A stretch of DNA of 7,999 bases from Alphaproteobacteria bacterium (lineage in GTDB: Bacteria; Pseudomonadota; Alphaproteobacteria; UBA2136; UBA6156), in NCBI GenBank assembly GCA_027490875.1, contig JAIXXE010000063.1, positions 1 through 7,999 on the forward strand, given 5' to 3'. The notes under the pieces are model-generated. The model was not told where the DNA came from. It saw only the letters and a program-made list of their open reading frames with translations, and did not search any database. This document shows positions 1 through 4,491 of this stretch, one piece after another; position 1 is the first letter of the stretch; each line of letters starts with the position of its first letter. Both the position numbers and the translations under genes were made by a program.

Positions 1-185
1 ATCGTTGCGGCATGCATGTTGGTCAGCATTTGGCCCATGGCCAGTTGCGCGGCTTGCTTCAATGTTTCTTTATTTCCCCCTTGTGTTAAGGCCAACTGAA
101 GTGCCTGTTGCAATGTTTCTTTGCCAAGGCCCATGGCCATCTCAAAAGTGGCGCGCCCAGCCGTGGCAATGGCTTGGCCAGCTTG
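1..185. repeat. Direct repeat shared with 1938-2122 (module of DUF6973-like genes)
   Basis: Positions 1-112 are identical to 1938-2049; the next ~72 bp differ at about ten positions, and similarity stops near 185. It encodes the Ala/Gln-rich module in both paralogues on the minus strand. The repeat may continue left of the window. Such identity next to strongly diverged N-terminal halves points to recent duplication or gene conversion. Confidence 0.95.
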
Positions 186-737
186 GCCTAACACCGCACC
201 CATGCCATCCAAAATAGAAGGACGATTGGGTACAGTGGTGGGGGTGGGGTCATAGGTGGGGCCTGTGCGGATATCGCTAGGTTGACTGGGCTCACCAGAT
301 TGAGGAAATTGCTTAGGTGGAACATCGGGATCAGTTTGGAGTTCACCATTACGTACTGATTCTGCAATGCGCTCGCGCAACATCCGCTCTTTTTGTTCTG
401 GCTCAAGCTTCATGTTAGCCAGATCTGCTTCATATTCTAACCCTTTATTGTTGTTGTAAACATCCATATTCCATTCATTATCTGGGTTTCCTTTAGCACC
501 TCGAGATTTAAGGCGTTCCTGTACTTCACGAGCATATTCGTTTCCATGCCCAGTAACCTTTGCAGCTGCTTCTCCATAAGTTTCTTGCATTTTTGCACTC
601 ACATAGGCATGCCGAAAGGCATCTTTCTCATTCTGACTTGTAAGGCCCATATCTTTAGCGATCTTATTTGCATCAGCGCGCATCTTTCTCATATCAAAGA
701 TTGATATTTCAAAAGGTGTTTTCATTGTGTTGTCCAT
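1..737 (-). CDS. DUF6973-like protein, unit 1 (C-terminus cut off by window edge)
   Basis: 245 codons are visible; the 3' end lies left of the window. Residues 39-45 read DAFRHAY, followed by a second H/E cluster (H64, N66, E67) and MDVYNN at 91-96. This order (D-A-F-R-H-A, H/E, M-D-x-x-N-N) is what I recall for the uncharacterised DUF6973 family, some of whose members sit in secreted or toxin-like proteins; catalysis is not established. Residues 137-172 are a Pro/Thr-rich linker. Residues 174-245 form an Ala/Gln-rich helical module almost identical to residues 175-246 of the paralogue at 1397-2677. There is no signal peptide or membrane segment. I chose the ATG at 737 because GAAAG lies about 8 nt upstream; the next in-frame ATG (725) has no ribosome site. 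A terminator sits 17 nt upstream. The family call is by motif memory; existence of the gene is near certain. Confidence 0.8.
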   Translation of the reverse strand, partial: MDNTMKTPFEISIFDMRKMRADANKIAKDMGLTSQNEKDAFRHAYVSAKMQETYGEAAAKVTGHGNEYAREVQERLKSRGAKGNPDNEWNMDVYNNNKGLEYEADLANMKLEPEQKERMLRERIAESVRNGELQTDPDVPPKQFPQSGEPSQPSDIRTGPTYDPTPTTVPNRPSILDGMGAVLGQAGQAIATAGRATFEMAMGLGKETLQQALQLALTQGGNKETLKQAAQLAMGQMLTNMHAAT

Positions 738-754
738 GTTTCATCTTTCATAAT

Positions 755-776
755 AAAAAAGCCCCTAAAGGGGCTT
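755..776 (-). terminator. Intrinsic terminator between 33-aa gene and DUF6973-like gene
   Basis: Read on the minus strand, a 7-bp perfect stem (AAGCCCC / GGGGCTT) with a 4-nt loop runs into six T. It lies 21 nt after the stop of the 33-aa gene and only 17 nt before the start codon at 737, leaving just enough room for a ribosome-binding site. It can end the upstream transcript or act as an attenuator for the downstream gene. Confidence 0.85.
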
Positions 777-797
777 GATTGATTTTAAAAAAATTAC

Positions 798-899
798 TTA
801 GTCCATAAATAAGTCTTTATTTAACCATATGTAAAATATTAAAAGACCAAAAATCATCATAATAATACCAATTACATTTATAATTATATTTTTTATCAT
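798..899 (-). CDS. 33-aa single-pass membrane protein
   Basis: The peptide starts MIKNIIINVIGIIMM and ends NKDLFMD. It is almost entirely hydrophobic (Ile, Met, Phe, Leu, Tyr, Trp) from residue 4 to 26, with one Lys near the N-terminus and a charged KD...D tail: one inner-membrane helix. GAAAG lies about 8 nt before the ATG, the same motif and spacing as in the gene at 737. An intrinsic terminator follows 21 nt after the stop, and a candidate promoter precedes it. Its place, directly upstream of a DUF6973-like gene, matches that of the 175-aa membrane-anchored gene in unit 2. Sequence similarity to that protein is confined to general hydrophobicity. It could be an immunity-like or regulatory small protein, or the worn-down N-terminal anchor of a once longer gene. 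Function unknown; I judge it a real gene from its signals rather than from homology. Confidence 0.55.
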   Translation of the reverse strand: MIKNIIINVIGIIMMIFGLLIFYIWLNKDLFMD

Positions 900-925
900 G
901 CATGTAACTTTCAATTATCGTATTT

Positions 926-954
926 AGATTAATTGAGCCTACATACCGGGTCAA
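926..954 (-). promoter_or_regulatory. Candidate sigma70 promoter for the 33-aa gene
   Basis: On the minus strand TTGACC (954-949) matches the -35 consensus at five of six positions. After a 17-nt spacer comes TAATCT (931-926), which matches the -10 box at three of six. The start of transcription would fall near 919, about 20 nt before the ATG at 899. It lies just downstream of the minus-facing terminator at 1009-1032, so it would be a fresh start site. Confidence 0.35.
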
Positions 955-958
955 CTCA

Positions 959-1003
959 CCGCTGCCCCAAATATCCTGCACCACCACCCGCATCGGTAAG
1001 TAA
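959..1003 (+). pseudogene. Remnant of the 3' end of a secreted-protein gene (copy of the end of 3372-4058)
   Basis: The frame reads PLPQISCTTTRIGK and stop. The intact gene in unit 2 ends PLPEISCTTSVLVSKV. The matching DNA begins at CCGCTGCC in both copies (959 and 4008) and continues without a break into the shared ~355-bp repeat. Upstream of 959 the same frame shows no similarity to the intact gene and lacks a plausible start with a signal peptide. So unit 1 once held a relative of the secreted-protein gene and lost all but its last codons, or acquired this piece with the repeat. Confidence 0.75.
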
Positions 1004-1008
1004 GGTAT

Positions 1009-1032
1009 AAAAAAATCGCCTAATACTGGCGA
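1009..1032 (-). terminator. Minus-facing intrinsic terminator in repeat copy A
   Basis: Read on the minus strand, TCGCC pairs with GGCGA around a 7-nt loop, followed by seven T. The counterpart in copy B is at 4057-4079. It would block transcripts coming from the right before they reach the 33-aa gene. Confidence 0.6.
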
Positions 1033-1106
1033 CTATTGGGATTTATGGCATAAGTTGTTTCAAATGTCAAGTATAATCTATGCCAACACACCTGGATTGC
1101 CTTATT

Positions 1107-1143
1107 GCCCACCTGAGAGTGGGCGGCTTTTGGGCCTGTTTTT
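1107..1143 (+). terminator. Plus-facing terminator in repeat copy A
   Basis: GCCCAC pairs with GTGGGC around a 6-nt loop, followed by GCGGCTTTT and, 7 nt later, TTTTT. The equivalent in copy B (4153-4190) has a stem one base pair longer and would end the intact secreted-protein transcript. Here the gene it served is reduced to a remnant. Confidence 0.6.
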
Positions 1144-1212
1144 GCTCAGGCTGAGAACTCTTGGTAGTCCGCTTGGTGGGTGAACGACCGCCCGCGTGCG
1201 GCCCTTCGCGCT

Positions 1213-1234
1213 AAAAAACCCGCCAACGGCGGGT
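1213..1234 (-). terminator. Terminator of the unit 2 DUF6973-like gene
   Basis: On the minus strand a 7-bp GC-rich perfect stem (ACCCGCC / GGCGGGT) with a 3-nt loop is followed by six T. It lies about 160 nt after the stop codon at 1397 and is the best candidate for ending that transcript. Relatives of the same element occur at 4260-4281 and 4402-4423. Confidence 0.8.
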
Positions 1235-1350
1235 GAGAATGAACGTGTTGGTCGTGCAGGCAGTTCCGCCAGCACAACTCTTTCTCCTTAGCAGGAAACT
1301 TTCAGGGAATCAATGACTCAAGTAACCCCTGTTGTATGAACTTCCTAGAG

Positions 1351-1374
1351 CAGGGTGGGATGCCTACCACCCTG
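1351..1374. repeat. Perfect 8-bp inverted repeat downstream of the DUF6973-like gene
   Basis: CAGGGTGG and CCACCCTG flank an 8-nt loop. No T-run follows on either strand, so it is not a classical intrinsic terminator. It starts 22 nt after the stop codon at 1397 and could protect the 3' end of the mRNA. It lies outside the ~355-bp repeat. Confidence 0.6.
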
Positions 1375-1396
1375 CGACGCTTATCGTTGAGAAGGT

Positions 1397-2677
1397 TTAA
1401 GCTATGCTACGAAAGCTTAGGTTATTCGTGACATCATTATCAGGCTGGCTGCGTGTGTGGCTCCTTACGGTGGCACCGCTACGGGTGTAAGAACGTACCT
1501 GAATGGCGCCGTTTCCGCCACGTTCAATGCTTATGTTGGGCGTCCCCTCTGCACCACCTACCACGATGGGTTCAGCATTGGGGTTAATGCCGATGATCTC
1601 TATCTCTGGCATGAGGATGGGCAACTGTACGCCAAAGATGGAGATATTCTGCTCTCCCTTGCTGCCTTTGGTTGGCAGATTTGGCAACATCATATCATGC
1701 GGGAGCTTAAATTCACCATTCCTTATCTTATCAAGCCCACGATCAACCAACACCGTGGTGGGGTTAAGGTCGGGGTAAACCCCAAGCAAACGCTGCACCT
1801 CTTCAACCAGTTTATCAAACACACCTTGGTTGCGCGGGCTGTTCATAAAGTCTTCAATGGGCGCGTGTGGGTCTTGCACCAGGTTTTTTAGGGGCCCCGC
1901 GTAACCGCCCGGCGTTGCCATCTGCGCTACGCGCTCCATCGTTGCGGCATGCATGTTGGTCAGCATTTGGCCCATGGCCAGTTGCGCGGCTTGCTTCAAT
2001 GTTTCTTTATTTCCCCCTTGTGTTAAGGCCAACTGAAGTGCCTGTTGCAGTGTTTCTTTGCCAAGGCCCATAGCCATATCAAAGGTCACGCGGCCGGCAG
2101 TGGCAATGGCTTGGCCAGCTTGATTTACGGCATTGCCAAAGTAGTCAAGGATAGAAGAATGAGAAGCTTCTTCTGGATTTCTCGGATATCCTGGTATTTC
2201 TGGGCCTTCGGCAGGTTGACGAATTAGCTTACCTTCATCAAGTGCCTTTTTCACTTCTTCTGCAAGCCGTGCGTTAGACCATCCCTCCTCACGGGCGCGC
2301 GCGCCAAGCTCTCTCCCAATACTGTTATTATGCTCATCCATAATTGATTCTGGTAAAGGCTGACTATCTCTAGGATCGCTGCTAAAAATATCCTGAGTCT
2401 GCCCCTTAACCTCATGGAAAATACCGCCAGCAGTTGCAACCGTCTGGCCATGTTCCTTGGCAACCTTAGCACTGGTATAGGCATGTCGAAATGCGTCCAT
2501 ATCATCATTATGGCCACCGCCGCTGTTATCAACTTTTAGCCAAGTGCCATATTTTTCAGCTTCGCGTGTATAACTTTTAATGCGACGTTTATATTCTTCT
2601 TTTGCTATTTCAGCTGCTACTTTAGCGTTTTCGTATGTTTCTTTAAATGCACCTTTGGTTTTGTCCCAGTTTAGCAT
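1397..2677 (-). CDS. DUF6973-like protein, unit 2 (426 aa, complete)
   Basis: Residues 1-50 are charged and helical (Lys/Glu-rich). DAFRHAY lies at 61-67, HE at 88-89, and MDEHNN at 113-118 followed by GRELG: the signature I associate with the uncharacterised DUF6973 family. Residues 175-246 are the Ala/Gln-rich module shared with the paralogue at 1-737. This module contains two 17-residue repeats (204-220 and 221-237), each with KETL. The C-terminal ~180 residues (247-426) hold a helical stretch at 283-300, a Pro/Ile-rich segment near 351-371 and an Arg/Ser/Thr-rich tail with YTRSG and HTRSQ. There is no signal peptide or membrane span. AAAGGA 8 nt upstream supports the start. A terminator stands between it and the upstream 175-aa gene. 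A secreted effector is possible but unproven. Confidence 0.85.
   Translation of the reverse strand: MLNWDKTKGAFKETYENAKVAAEIAKEEYKRRIKSYTREAEKYGTWLKVDNSGGGHNDDMDAFRHAYTSAKVAKEHGQTVATAGGIFHEVKGQTQDIFSSDPRDSQPLPESIMDEHNNSIGRELGARAREEGWSNARLAEEVKKALDEGKLIRQPAEGPEIPGYPRNPEEASHSSILDYFGNAVNQAGQAIATAGRVTFDMAMGLGKETLQQALQLALTQGGNKETLKQAAQLAMGQMLTNMHAATMERVAQMATPGGYAGPLKNLVQDPHAPIEDFMNSPRNQGVFDKLVEEVQRLLGVYPDLNPTTVLVDRGLDKIRNGEFKLPHDMMLPNLPTKGSKGEQNISIFGVQLPILMPEIEIIGINPNAEPIVVGGAEGTPNISIERGGNGAIQVRSYTRSGATVRSHTRSQPDNDVTNNLSFRSIA
1938..2122. repeat. Second copy of the 1-185 repeat inside the unit 2 gene
   Basis: It is identical to 1-112 over its first 112 bp (to 2049); the first difference is G2050 against A113. 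Similarity fades after about 2122, where the coding sequence changes to the diverged linker and N-terminal half. Within it, a 51-bp period is visible: ATGTTTCTTT recurs, matching the two KETL peptide repeats. Confidence 0.95.
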
Positions 2678-2695
2678 AACTCATATCCTTTAATT

Positions 2696-2718
2696 AAAAA
2701 ACCGCCTTAAGGCGGTTT
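2696..2718 (-). terminator. Intrinsic terminator between 175-aa gene and DUF6973-like gene
   Basis: On the minus strand AAACCGCC pairs with GGCGGTTT around a TTAA loop and continues into a T-run. It lies 25 nt after the stop of the 175-aa gene and 18 nt before the start codon at 2677. The spacing repeats that of the unrelated-sequence terminator at 755-776, so the arrangement itself seems to be kept. Confidence 0.88.
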
Positions 2719-2743
2719 ATGGTTTTCTATGTTAATCTAAGAT

Positions 2744-3271
2744 TTATTTAAGTTCATACATATTTTCAAATTGGTGCTTAAGCCAATATCCTTTCCATTC
2801 ATATTCCTGGTAACCTTCTTTATTTTTTATAATTTGAAGAGTTTGATTCGGTTTATGCGTACAAATAACCAAGCCTTGCTTACGATTTTGCCACGGCTCT
2901 ACGTGCAAGCCTTCACTCTCACGAAATGGGTTGGAGAATAAGATTAAATTTGCCAAACCTTCACCAAACATAAAGTCATATTCTTCGGGTCTGACATCTC
3001 GATTTAGCATTTTTTCTAACCAAGGAAGAAATTCAGATTGCCCATCATTCGTTAAACTTAACCAATACCCTGAGGGGATAAGGCATGCCGATTCCCAATT
3101 ATCTCCTAGTATTTGGCTAAGCTGAAACGATGTTTGATTGCTCTGAACAAGCTTATCGAGTTTACCTTGCGCAGAATGTTGGTATTTCCAGTGTTGGTAA
3201 ATAAACCAACCCATAAGCAATGCTAGAAGAAATCCGAGCAAAATGGCTGTAGTGATGATCGCTTTTTTCAT
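2744..3271 (-). CDS. N-terminally membrane-anchored protein, 175 aa, function unknown
   Basis: Two lysines (K2, K3) precede a hydrophobic segment at about residues 5-25, with no clear signal-peptidase site and no lipobox. It is thus probably an inner-membrane anchor with the rest in the periplasm. The soluble part has two cysteines (C63, C137) that could form a disulfide, a W-E-S-A-C-L-I-P-S-G-Y segment at 59-69, and many Trp/Tyr residues towards the C-terminus (EYEWKGYW at 156-163). I do not recognise the family. It lies 66 nt upstream of the DUF6973-like gene on the same strand, with a terminator in between. It would fit an immunity or tethering protein for its neighbour, but nothing in the sequence proves this. 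The ribosome site is weak (ATAGAA just before the ATG). The gene is AT-rich compared with the ATP-grasp and adhesin genes to the right. Confidence 0.75.
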   Translation of the reverse strand: MKKAIITTAILLGFLLALLMGWFIYQHWKYQHSAQGKLDKLVQSNQTSFQLSQILGDNWESACLIPSGYWLSLTNDGQSEFLPWLEKMLNRDVRPEEYDFMFGEGLANLILFSNPFRESEGLHVEPWQNRKQGLVICTHKPNQTLQIIKNKEGYQEYEWKGYWLKHQFENMYELK

Positions 3272-3311
3272 TTCTATAGCAGAGTATGCTAGGGTGGCGT
3301 GCTTAGCAATA

Positions 3312-3340
3312 TTAACTTTAATTCTATTATTTCATATCAT
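3312..3340 (+). promoter_or_regulatory. Sigma70-like promoter for the secreted five-cysteine protein
   Basis: TTAACT (3312-3317, four of six to TTGACA), a 17-bp spacer and TATCAT (3335-3340, five of six to TATAAT). Transcription would start near 3347, giving a leader of 25-40 nt to the two possible ATG codons. It is inside the 100-bp divergent region shared with the 175-aa gene, for which I see no equally good promoter. Confidence 0.5.
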
Positions 3341-3371
3341 TACTCCTTTGGTTTACATGTATTTTTAAATC

Positions 3372-4058
3372 ATGCATCATTTAAGCATGATCATACGTTC
3401 ATCACTGATATTAGCTTCTCTCCTCTCTACGGCTGTGATTGCTGCGCTGGCCGAACCGAAAAACAATCAATACTATTGGCAGGCACCAGCCGTGCGCTTC
3501 ACCTGCTTGCCAGGTCAAGATTTTGATGTTTTAGAGCCATTTTATTTAAATATTATGCCGCGCCATAACATCGAGGCTTATGCTCAGTCCTTAACAAAAA
3601 AGGGCATTTATGTTGGAACAGACATGACAAAATCAGTAGCTGATCTCCCACTCAAAGCCAGCTGTAGATTAGGCCATCAGCTTATTGAGGCTGACTTTAC
3701 TTACCTTGCAAGTCTAGATCTAGCGGCAGGAAACGACCCCAGCAATACTCTAGCCAACATGCGCTCTCGCCAACATTGCGAGAGTTTAAACAGCCTCTCA
3801 CTTGAGGCGCTTAAGATAGATGGTAAAAGAATTTATGCCTATAGTCGCTTTGCCCATCCTGGCCTCGACCCTCAGATCTTCAGGATTCGTATTAATCCAG
3901 GGAATAAAACACTGAATATATGTGAGCAATCTACAGGAGGAATACCTGAGTTTGCTCCGCTCGAGATGTGGTATTCTTCACTTTCTCTTGATGAACAAGG
4001 TAATCCACCGCTGCCAGAAATATCCTGCACCACCTCCGTTTTGGTAAGTAAGGTATAA
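3372..4058 (+). CDS. Secreted (periplasmic) five-cysteine protein, function unknown
   Basis: 228 aa from the first ATG. Residues 7-27 are a typical Sec signal peptide: one Arg, a hydrophobic core, and AALA before EPK, so cleavage is likely after residue 27. The in-frame ATG at 3387 (MIIRSSL) gives a more usual signal peptide and may be the true start; neither ATG has a good ribosome site. The mature part has five cysteines (C45, C98, C136, C184, C219), consistent with disulfides in the periplasm and one left unpaired. I do not recognise a family. It diverges from the 175-aa gene. Its last codons are the start of the ~355-bp repeat, and a decayed copy of its end survives at 959-1003. So it belongs to the duplicated unit together with the DUF6973-like gene. 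Confidence 0.78.
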   Translation: MHHLSMIIRSSLILASLLSTAVIAALAEPKNNQYYWQAPAVRFTCLPGQDFDVLEPFYLNIMPRHNIEAYAQSLTKKGIYVGTDMTKSVADLPLKASCRLGHQLIEADFTYLASLDLAAGNDPSNTLANMRSRQHCESLNSLSLEALKIDGKRIYAYSRFAHPGLDPQIFRIRINPGNKTLNICEQSTGGIPEFAPLEMWYSSLSLDEQGNPPLPEISCTTSVLVSKV

Positions 4059-4079
4059 AAAATCGCCTAACGCTGGCGA
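4057..4079 (-). terminator. Minus-facing terminator in repeat copy B
   Basis: TCGCC/GGCGA stem, 7-nt loop, then six T on the minus strand, overlapping the stop codon of the secreted-protein gene. It would stop antisense transcription into that gene. Confidence 0.55.
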
Positions 4080-4152
4080 CTATAGTAATTTATTGCATAA
4101 GTTGTTTCAAATGTCAAGTATAATGTATGCCGACACACCGGAATTGCCTTAT

Positions 4153-4190
4153 CGCCCACCTGAGAGTGGGCGGCTTTTGGGCCTGTTTTT
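4153..4190 (+). terminator. Terminator of the secreted five-cysteine protein gene
   Basis: CGCCCAC pairs perfectly with GTGGGCG around a CTGAGA loop, followed by GCTTTT and, a few bases on, GTTTTT. It lies about 95 nt downstream of the stop at 4058 and faces the right way. Confidence 0.65.
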
Positions 4191-4259
4191 GCCTGGCATA
4201 GGGGCTCTTGGCAGTCCGCTTGGTGGGTGAACGACCGCCCGTGTGCGGCGTTTTGTACT

Positions 4260-4281
4260 AAAAAACCCGCTAACGGCGGGT
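4260..4281 (-). terminator. Minus-facing terminator, second copy of the CCCGC element
   Basis: ACCCGC/GCGGGT stem with a short loop and a T-run on the minus strand; one outer-loop pair seen in the 1213-1234 copy is lost. It is a second stop signal behind 4402-4423 for transcripts coming from the ATP-grasp gene. Confidence 0.65.
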
Positions 4282-4401
4282 GAGAATGAACTTCTTGGTC
4301 GTGCAGGCAGTTCCGCCCGCACAACTCTTTCTGCTTAGCAGGGCTTTTATATGGAATCAATCAAAAAATGATGCTTCTCCGCTCCTGCAGCGCCTTGTGC
4401 T

Positions 4402-4423
4402 AAAAAACCCGCCAGCTGCGGGT
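4402..4423 (-). terminator. Terminator of the ATP-grasp gene
   Basis: On the minus strand a 6-bp stem (ACCCGC / GCGGGT) with a 5-nt loop runs into six T. It lies 68 nt after the stop codon at 4492. Confidence 0.8.
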
Positions 4424-4450
4424 GAGAATGAACTTGTTGGTGGGGGAGGC

Positions 4451-4468
4451 AGTTGTGTCAACACAACT
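4451..4468. repeat. Perfect inverted repeat just after the ATP-grasp stop codon
   Basis: AGTTGTG and CACAACT flank TCAA. The corresponding places in repeat copies A and B keep only the right arm (CACAACT) and a broken left arm (AGTTCCG), so the palindrome is intact only here. No T-run follows on the minus strand. Confidence 0.6.
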
Positions 4469-4491
4469 CTTTCTGTTTGGCTGCCTGGTTG

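Larger units (their letters stand above)
959..1314. repeat. ~355-bp direct repeat, copy A
   Basis: It aligns with 4008-4361 over its whole length, with scattered substitutions and small indels. Two stretches are highly conserved: a 30-bp identical block at 1048-1077 (4095-4124 in copy B) and the block around GCTTGGTGGGTGAACGACCG. The repeat holds, in order, the last codons of the secreted-protein gene, a minus-facing terminator, a TATAAT-containing segment, a plus-facing terminator and a second minus-facing terminator. It codes for nothing I can support. It separates unit 1 from unit 2. Confidence 0.92.
4008..4361. repeat. ~355-bp direct repeat, copy B
   Basis: It matches 959-1314 at an offset of about 3,049 bp, starting inside the last codons of the secreted-protein gene and ending at GGAATCAAT. 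All three terminator-like hairpins and the 30-bp identical block (4095-4124) are kept although the sequence between them varies. With copy A it brackets the whole unit 2. Confidence 0.92.
4399..4475. repeat. Third, short copy of the repeat end (terminator element)
   Basis: About 75 bp resembling 1210-1290 and 4257-4336: GTGCTAAAAAACCCGC, then GCGGGTGAGAATGAAC, TTGG, GGCAGTT and CACAACTCTTTCT in the same order. Only this end of the ~355-bp repeat is present. It sits directly after the ATP-grasp gene, which suggests that the element began as this gene's 3' region, or was inserted there. Confidence 0.8.

Noticed and set aside
1457..1891. 144-codon plus-strand frame opposite the C-terminal part of the DUF6973-like gene
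   Set aside because: It is antisense to a gene with strong family signature and start signals, has no ribosome site, and its composition is that of a reverse reading.
2251..2532. 93-codon minus-strand frame inside the unit 2 gene
   Set aside because: Out-of-frame overlap with the DAFRHAY region of a supported gene; no motif of its own.
3272..3371. Minus-strand AAGGAG followed by ATG (two-codon frames) in the divergent region
   Set aside because: The frames stop after two codons (ATG ATA TGA; ATG AAA TAA); a chance Shine-Dalgarno match is more likely.
4067..4360. 97-codon minus-strand frame across repeat copy B
   Set aside because: It covers three terminator hairpins, and copy A has indels that break the frame; so the repeat is not under coding constraint.
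959..4361. Insertion sequence or transposon bounded by the 355-bp repeats
   Set aside because: No transposase or recombinase gene, no terminal inverted repeats and no target-site duplication that I can see; tandem duplication explains the layout better.
959..4475. CRISPR array or integron attC sites among the repeats
   Set aside because: Only two or three long copies at irregular distance, with no short direct repeats and spacers; no integrase and no attC core sites recognised.
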